A stretch of 5,326 bases of DNA, taken from assembly GCA_900551205.1 (NCBI GenBank), contig URUW01000136.1, forward strand, positions 1-5,326, read 5' to 3'. This stretch comes from an uncultured Collinsella sp. Lineage in GTDB: Bacteria; Actinomycetota; Coriobacteriia; Coriobacteriales; Coriobacteriaceae. The notes beneath the pieces are model-generated. The model ran no database searches, was not told the origin of the DNA, and worked only from the letters and a program-made list of their open reading frames with translations. Shown here piece by piece: positions 5,170 to 5,326 of the stretch. The translations under genes and the position numbers were made by a program. Position 1 is the first letter of the stretch, and each line of letters starts with the position of its first letter.

Positions 5170-5326
5170 ATGGCTCAAGATAAGTTCGACGTGGGCGGCA
5201 TGACATGCGCCGCCTGCCAGGCGCATGTGGATCGCGCCGTGAGCAAACTCGACGGCGTCCAAAGCGTCGCGGTCAACCTGCTCGCCGGTTCCATGATGGT
5301 CGACTACGACCCCGCGCAGGTCACCT
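5170..5326 (+). CDS. Heavy-metal (probably copper) P-type ATPase, N-terminal metal-binding domain (runs off right edge)
   Basis: Fifty-two codons are visible and encode an HMA ferredoxin-like metal-binding domain: beta strand KFDVGG, the metal loop GMTCAAC (10-16, with Cys13 and Cys16 as ligands), a helix QAHVDRAVSKLDGV, and the second strand SVAVNLLAGSMMVDYD. The CxxC pair of such domains binds Cu(I) in CopA-type exporters and CopZ chaperones. The CAAC variant and the continuing open frame favour the N-terminal domain of a P1B-type ATPase exporting copper from the cytoplasm. A stand-alone chaperone of about 70 residues cannot be excluded because the gene is cut. The promoter with CsoR/MerR-like dyads just upstream agrees with metal-inducible expression. 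It is separated from the kinase gene by the repeat array and is probably an independent transcription unit. Confidence 0.88.
   Translation, partial: MAQDKFDVGGMTCAACQAHVDRAVSKLDGVQSVAVNLLAGSMMVDYDPAQVT

Overview
The window looks like part of a chromosome of a moderately GC-rich actinomycete, most likely Coriobacteriia and perhaps Collinsella-like. The hints are the GC-rich codon use, strong AAGGAGG-type ribosome binding sites, GTG and TTG starts, and a membrane Ser/Thr kinase carrying a DUF6273-like outer domain. The taxonomic call is an inference from style; no marker gene here settles it.

Layout. (1) Positions 1-791, minus strand: the N-terminal 263 codons of a DEAD-box RNA helicase that runs off the left edge. 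(2) Positions 792-1380: a long intergenic region between divergent genes. It holds the helicase leader, two copies of a 59-bp palindromic repeat, and the promoter region of the next gene. (3) Positions 1381-2343, plus strand: a 320-aa protein of unknown N-terminal type with a C-terminal FHA (phosphothreonine-binding) domain. (4) Positions 2514-4598, plus strand: a membrane-anchored Ser/Thr protein kinase (kinase domain, one transmembrane segment, DUF6273-like outer domain). It is interrupted by one in-frame TAG at 3114-3116, exactly between the catalytic loop and the metal-binding motif. (5) Positions 4599-5169: five more copies of the 59-bp repeat at a strict 80-81 bp period, then a promoter with nested dyads. 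(6) Positions 5170-5326, plus strand: the start of a heavy-metal (probably copper) P-type ATPase or metallochaperone.

How the genes fit together. The FHA protein and the kinase form a plausible phosphorylation pair: the kinase would sense something outside the membrane through its outer domain, and the FHA protein would be substrate or reader. Seen directly, the kinase reading frame continues perfectly in phase across the TAG with all expected kinase motifs on both sides. It is therefore one gene with a point nonsense change, a sequencing error, or (less likely) a readthrough site. The FHA-kinase pair is bracketed by the same repeat family in the same orientation.

The most unusual structure is the repeat family. 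A 17-bp word, TGTCTCRATCTGTAACA, alternates in orientation about every 40 bp, giving seven 59-bp palindromic units with 25-bp variable centres and 21-22 bp linkers. It resembles a BIME/REP-type mosaic in layout, but I cannot assign it to a named family.
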